Under the pieces are notes generated by a model. That model saw only the letters and a program-made list of their open reading frames with translations, searched no databases and had not been told where the DNA came from. Below, piece by piece: positions 60,343 through 64,000 of a stretch of DNA of 64,000 nt (positions are counted from its first letter, which is position 1; each line of letters opens with the position of its first letter). The translations under genes were made by a program, and so were the position numbers. The DNA comes from Candidatus Latescibacterota bacterium. Its GTDB lineage: Bacteria > Latescibacterota > UBA2968 > UBA8231. The stretch covers positions 54,192 to 118,191 of the forward strand of contig JAJEIO010000051.1 in assembly GCA_022827835.1 (NCBI GenBank), given 5' to 3'.

Positions 60343-60364
60343 CCCTTCTATATTGGTAGAAGGG
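60343..60364. promoter_or_regulatory. Inverted repeat over a candidate ddl promoter
   Basis: CCCTTCTA-TATTGG-TAGAAGGG, a perfect 8-bp dyad overlapping a possible -10 (TATATT, 60349-60354), with TCGACA 17 nt upstream (60326-60331). Confidence 0.45.
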
Positions 60365-60403
60365 GCAACTTTACTCGCAACTTAACCGAAGGAACAGCAA
60401 TAC

Positions 60404-61498
60404 ATGGGTCGCAAAATACGCCTTGGTGTGCTCTGCGGCGGGCGCTCGGCCGAGCACGAGGTCTCGGTAATCTCGGCGCGCTCGATGTTGGAAGCCATCG
60501 ACAAGGACAAGTACGAACTGGTGATGATCGGCATCTCCAAGGAAGGACGCTGGCTGTCCGCCGCGGACACGCAGCAGCTTCTGGCGTCCAGTCAAGTCCA
60601 CGAGGATGGGCTAACGCCGGTAGCGCTGGACTATCTGGGGACGCGCTCGCTCGTGGCGCAGCGAGGCGATGTGCAGGACCAAGCCCTCGACGTAATCTTT
60701 CCCCTCTTGCACGGCCCCTACGGCGAAGACGGTACCGTACAGGGCCTGATGGAACTGGCCAATGTAGCCTATGTGGGAGCTGGAGTCGTCGGCTCGGCCG
60801 TGGGCATGGACAAGGAACTGATGAAGCGGGTCTTCAAGGCCGAAGGGTTGCCGCAAGTGGACTACCAAGTAGTGCGGCGCAGCCGTTGGGAAAAAGACCG
60901 CGCCGGGGTGCGCGCCGAGATTGAAGCCGCGCTGGACTACCCCGTCTTCGTCAAGCCGGTGAATCTCGGTTCGAGCGTCGGAGTGAGCAAAGCCCGCGAT
61001 GGTGCCGAGCTAGAGCAGGCCATCGACGAAGCAGCGCAATACGACTACAAGATCGTAGTCGAAGCCGAAGCTACTGGCTGCCGCGAAGTCGAAGTGGCGA
61101 TCTTGGGCAACGAGTCGCCAGAAGCGTCCATCACCGGCGAGATCGTGCCGGGCAACGACTTTTACGACTACAACGCCAAATACATCGACGACAATTCCGA
61201 TCTAATCATTCCAGCGCGCATCTCGCCCGCCACTCAAGAAGCCGTGCGCGAGCTGGGCATCCGAGCCTTTCAGGCGATAGAAGCCTGGGGCTTGGCGCGG
61301 GTAGATTTCTTCGTGCGCGAAAGCGACGAGGCGATTTTCATCAACGAGATCAACACCATGCCAGGATTTACGCCCATCAGCATGTATCCCAAGTTGTGGG
61401 AGGCGAGCGGCGTGAGCTACGGGGAGTTGATTGACCGGTTGGTCCAGTTGGGGATCGAGCGGCACGAAGATAAGCAGAAGACGAAGACGGCGCGGTAA
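60404..61498 (+). CDS. ddl: D-alanine--D-alanine ligase
   Basis: GVLCGGRSAEHEVSVISA, LLHGPYGEDGTVQGLMELANVAYVGAGV, EINTMPGFTPISMYPKLWEASG. Confidence 0.96.
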   Translation: MGRKIRLGVLCGGRSAEHEVSVISARSMLEAIDKDKYELVMIGISKEGRWLSAADTQQLLASSQVHEDGLTPVALDYLGTRSLVAQRGDVQDQALDVIFPLLHGPYGEDGTVQGLMELANVAYVGAGVVGSAVGMDKELMKRVFKAEGLPQVDYQVVRRSRWEKDRAGVRAEIEAALDYPVFVKPVNLGSSVGVSKARDGAELEQAIDEAAQYDYKIVVEAEATGCREVEVAILGNESPEASITGEIVPGNDFYDYNAKYIDDNSDLIIPARISPATQEAVRELGIRAFQAIEAWGLARVDFFVRESDEAIFINEINTMPGFTPISMYPKLWEASGVSYGELIDRLVQLGIERHEDKQKTKTAR

Positions 61499-61502
61499 GT
61501 CC

Positions 61503-62210
61503 ATGCAGAAACCGCGCTGGGAAAAGGGCAACGTCAGCAACCTGATTTCGTTTGCCCTGTTGGTAGCGGGCCTTTGGGGGCGCGTTGAGGGAATCAATGG
61601 CAGCGAATGGGTGCTGGCGGTTGGATTGTTTGGCTTTGCTGGCGGCGCGACCAACTGGTTAGCAGTAAAGATGCTCTTCGACCGGGTGCCCCTGCTGTAT
61701 GGGTCGGGGGTAATTCCAGCGCGGTTTCGCGCCATCCGGGAAGCGGTCAAAGACGCCATCATGCGCTACTTCTTCGACGAAGAGTACCTGGAGCGATTCT
61801 TCGCCGAGCGGATGGCCGGAGAGGACTTGGGCGAAAAGGTGCAAAAGGTGCTAGCGTCCGACGAGGTTGACGCGATCATCGACCGCAAGCTCGAAGAGTT
61901 GGCAGAATCGCCGCAGGGGATGATGCTCCAGTTGGTCGGGACGCAGGCGGTCAAGCCGCTGGTCAAGCAGTTCGTAATTGGGTTCGGGAGCGAAATCGCG
62001 CCGCTTTTGGCCGACGAAGCGGGCGTTGACGTCAGCGCCATGCGGGAGCAGGTTGACGGGCTGCTGGAGACCAAGCTAGAGGAACTGACGCCCGACCGGG
62101 TCAAGGAGATGATGGAGGAAGTAATCCGCGAGCACTTGGGCTGGCTAATCGTCTGGGGCAATGTGTTCGGCGGCACTATTGGACTTTTATCTAAAGCACT
62201 GGGGTATTGA
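61503..62210 (+). CDS. DUF445 family membrane protein
   Basis: GFAGGATNWLAVKMLFDRVPLLYGSGVIPARFRAIREAVKDAIM. Start at 61503, just after ddl. Confidence 0.8.
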   Translation: MQKPRWEKGNVSNLISFALLVAGLWGRVEGINGSEWVLAVGLFGFAGGATNWLAVKMLFDRVPLLYGSGVIPARFRAIREAVKDAIMRYFFDEEYLERFFAERMAGEDLGEKVQKVLASDEVDAIIDRKLEELAESPQGMMLQLVGTQAVKPLVKQFVIGFGSEIAPLLADEAGVDVSAMREQVDGLLETKLEELTPDRVKEMMEEVIREHLGWLIVWGNVFGGTIGLLSKALGY

Positions 62211-62212
62211 AA

Positions 62213-63019
62213 ATGAGTCAATGGAATTTGCAGGGCGAAGTAGCAGTAGTCATCGGTGGCACCGGCGTATTGGGTGGGGCAATGGCCCAGGGATTGGCCG
62301 AGGCCGGAGCCTCCGTAGCGGTGTTGGGACGAGACCACGACCGGGGGCACAAGCGAGTAGCGGCAATAGAGACCGCAGGAGGCACGGGCGTTTTCGCCGC
62401 CTGCGACGCCACGGACAAAGCATCGCTCAAGGCAGCCCATGAAGCGGTCGTCGCGGCGTTGGGTCCCGTCAACGTGCTCCTCAACGCAGCCGGCGGCAAT
62501 CAGCCGCAGGTGACCCTGAACGACGACCTAGACTTTGCCGCGATAGCAACCGACGATTGGCAGCGTTGTTTCGACTTGAACTTGGGGGCTGGCGCACTAT
62601 TGCCCTGCCAAGAATTCGGCTCGGCCATGGCCGCACAGGGCCGGGGCAGCATCATCAACATCGCCTCGATCGCCGCCCATCTGCCGGTTTCGCGGGTGGT
62701 GGCGTACTCCGCGGCCAAAGCAGCCGTATTGAACCTAACGCAATTCCTCGCGCGAGAGTGGGCCAACAAAGGCGTACGGGTCAACTCCATCACCCCGGGT
62801 TTCTTCCCCGCCGAGCAAAACCGCCGCTTGCTCTTTGAAGACGACGGCACCCCAACCGAACGCGGCCAACAAATCCTCTCCCACACGCCCATGGACCGCT
62901 TTGGCCGTCCCGAGGAGCTAGTCGGCGCAGCGGTGTTCCTCGCGTCGGACGCGGCCAGCGGCTTCGTCACCGGCACGGACATCCGCGTTGACGGGGGGTT
63001 CTTGGCGACGACGATTTAA
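62213..63019 (+). CDS. Short-chain dehydrogenase/reductase
   Basis: VVIGGTGVLGGAMAQGLAEAG (nucleotide-binding Gly motif), YSAAKAAVLNLTQFLAREW (YxxxK), GVRVNSITPGFF. Confidence 0.9.
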   Translation: MSQWNLQGEVAVVIGGTGVLGGAMAQGLAEAGASVAVLGRDHDRGHKRVAAIETAGGTGVFAACDATDKASLKAAHEAVVAALGPVNVLLNAAGGNQPQVTLNDDLDFAAIATDDWQRCFDLNLGAGALLPCQEFGSAMAAQGRGSIINIASIAAHLPVSRVVAYSAAKAAVLNLTQFLAREWANKGVRVNSITPGFFPAEQNRRLLFEDDGTPTERGQQILSHTPMDRFGRPEELVGAAVFLASDAASGFVTGTDIRVDGGFLATTI

Positions 63020-63044
63020 GAAGTGTGAGGAACCACGCTTTACA

Positions 63045-63230
63045 GTGAAGAAAAGAACGTCACAATTTGCGATTTGTCTCAACAATGAAGGCTATGAGGC
63101 TTCGCTTGAAGTCGGAAAAGTGTATCGCGTAATTCCCGACCGGGAGGCTGCTGCGCACGGGTACATTCGCATGGTGGATGAAAGTGGCGAAGATTACGCA
63201 TTTGATGCTGATCGCTTTTACAAGAGTTAA
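63045..63230 (+). CDS. Small conserved-looking hypothetical protein
   Basis: 61 aa from a GTG start: KKRTSQFAICLNNEGYEASLEVGKVYRVIPDREAAAHGYIRMVDESGEDYAFDADRF. Confidence 0.5.
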   Translation: MKKRTSQFAICLNNEGYEASLEVGKVYRVIPDREAAAHGYIRMVDESGEDYAFDADRFYKS

Positions 63231-63281
63231 ATGAAGTGGTCCCAAAAGCATAATTGTTTCGATTGGGCATCCCATACGAAA

Positions 63282-63560
63282 TCAGATCAGTTCGATGCGG
63301 AGCTTTTTACCCAGAGCCCGTGCAGCGCGGTCCATGGTCTGTAGCGTTACGGAGGGATTGGACTCGTCAAGCAGACGGTCCAGCGCGGACCGACTGGTTT
63401 GCATGCGCTTGGCCATCGCCGACTTGGACAGCTTGTTTTCCTCCATGAACTGCCTTAGCTGATAGGCAATAACGCGTTTCACAGCCGTTGCTTCTACTTC
63501 CCCGAGGAGGCCCTCTTCTACGAGGAACTCATCAAAACTGCTGCCGACATGTCTTTTCAT
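63282..63560 (-). CDS. XRE/HigA-like HTH antitoxin-type regulator
   Basis: SSFDEFLVEEG...KRVIAYQLRQFMEENKLSKSAMAKRMQTSRSALDRLLDESNPSVTLQTMDRAARALGKKLRIEL. Confidence 0.75.
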   Translation of the reverse strand: MKRHVGSSFDEFLVEEGLLGEVEATAVKRVIAYQLRQFMEENKLSKSAMAKRMQTSRSALDRLLDESNPSVTLQTMDRAARALGKKLRIELI

Positions 63561-63598
63561 CGTGCCTCTCGATCCAAGCTGCTATTAAGCGATGACCA

Positions 63599-63967
63599 CT
63601 AGCAAATATCTTCGATGACGTCTGGCTCAGGCATCTGTGCAAATTGGACGGCCTTGATCGTCGCAGTCCCTTCGAGCAAGGCTCGAGCTAGACGGTGACC
63701 GCCGTCCATCAGACGACCGTTCTCGTTTATAATAACGGGGAATTCGGTGTTGGCCTCGTTGATCCGTTTGCAGTGAGCAGCTACCTCTCGGATGGTCGGC
63801 GCACGACCCGTGCCAAACCAGCAGTCTCGATCTAGTTCCTGAAAACTCTCCACCTCGACTTCAAATTCAGGTAGGTCTTGGGCTAGCTTCCATAGCCGAT
63901 CCGTGTACCAGATGTACCGCTTACCCTTGATTTCCGTCGAGTGGGTTTGTCGTTTATGCCTCTGCAA
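63599..63967 (-). CDS. Small ParB-nuclease-like protein
   Basis: PVIINENGRLMDGGHRLARALLEGTATIKAVQF resembles the ParB/Srx-fold GxHR-type motif. Confidence 0.5.
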   Translation of the reverse strand: MQRHKRQTHSTEIKGKRYIWYTDRLWKLAQDLPEFEVEVESFQELDRDCWFGTGRAPTIREVAAHCKRINEANTEFPVIINENGRLMDGGHRLARALLEGTATIKAVQFAQMPEPDVIEDIC

Positions 63968-64000
63968 TGCTTCTCTCCTTTTGGCTTTCGCTTAACGTTC

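Overview
This is a GC-rich bacterial chromosome window with dense coding on both strands, mostly housekeeping genes. My inference is a candidate-phylum/FCB-like lineage, for example Latescibacterota-type; no 16S or other taxonomic marker was checked.

Main blocks:
- A partial ctaB/cyoE at the left edge, then ligA.
- A minus-strand operon: argR-argB-argD-argH, two tandem enolase-superfamily paralogues and a small membrane protein.
- tilS-ftsH-folP-cdaA.
- lexA, glycerate kinase, a PorV-like protein, era, and purD-folB-folK-panC.
- A minus-strand cluster of secreted/outer-membrane proteins with features of type IX secretion (about 22.9-38.7 kb). It holds a PorU-like C25 protein, a PorV-like protein, an M6-like protein, a peptidase_MA/TolB-propeller/barrel protein, DUF5683-like proteins and an HEFQH protease. 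An AT-richer type II restriction-modification pair interrupts it.
- rpmB, glcE, an enolase-superfamily dehydratase, a polyprenyl synthase, apbE and fused secDF.
- yggS-yggT-ileS-dksA-lspA-rluD.
- A catabolic/accessory block: PhyH-HEAT, ceramidase-like, Gfo/Idh, RraA, internally duplicated small membrane proteins and a creatininase.
- ddl, a DUF445 protein, an SDR, and a ParB-like/XRE pair at the right edge.

Most unusual observations:
1. Two neighbouring secreted peptidase-family proteins appear to have lost catalytic residues: PorU-like Cys to Ser, and M6-like HEFGH to KFFGH.
2. A duplicated leader plus signal-peptide cassette sits in front of two unrelated secreted genes.
3. The diadenylate cyclase has DRA in place of the DGA motif.
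4. Two adjacent genes are built from four copies of one two-TM module.
5. A convincing ARG-box operator lies upstream of argR.

No CRISPR array, rRNA or tRNA was recognised. All calls are by eye from sequence motifs; no database search was run.
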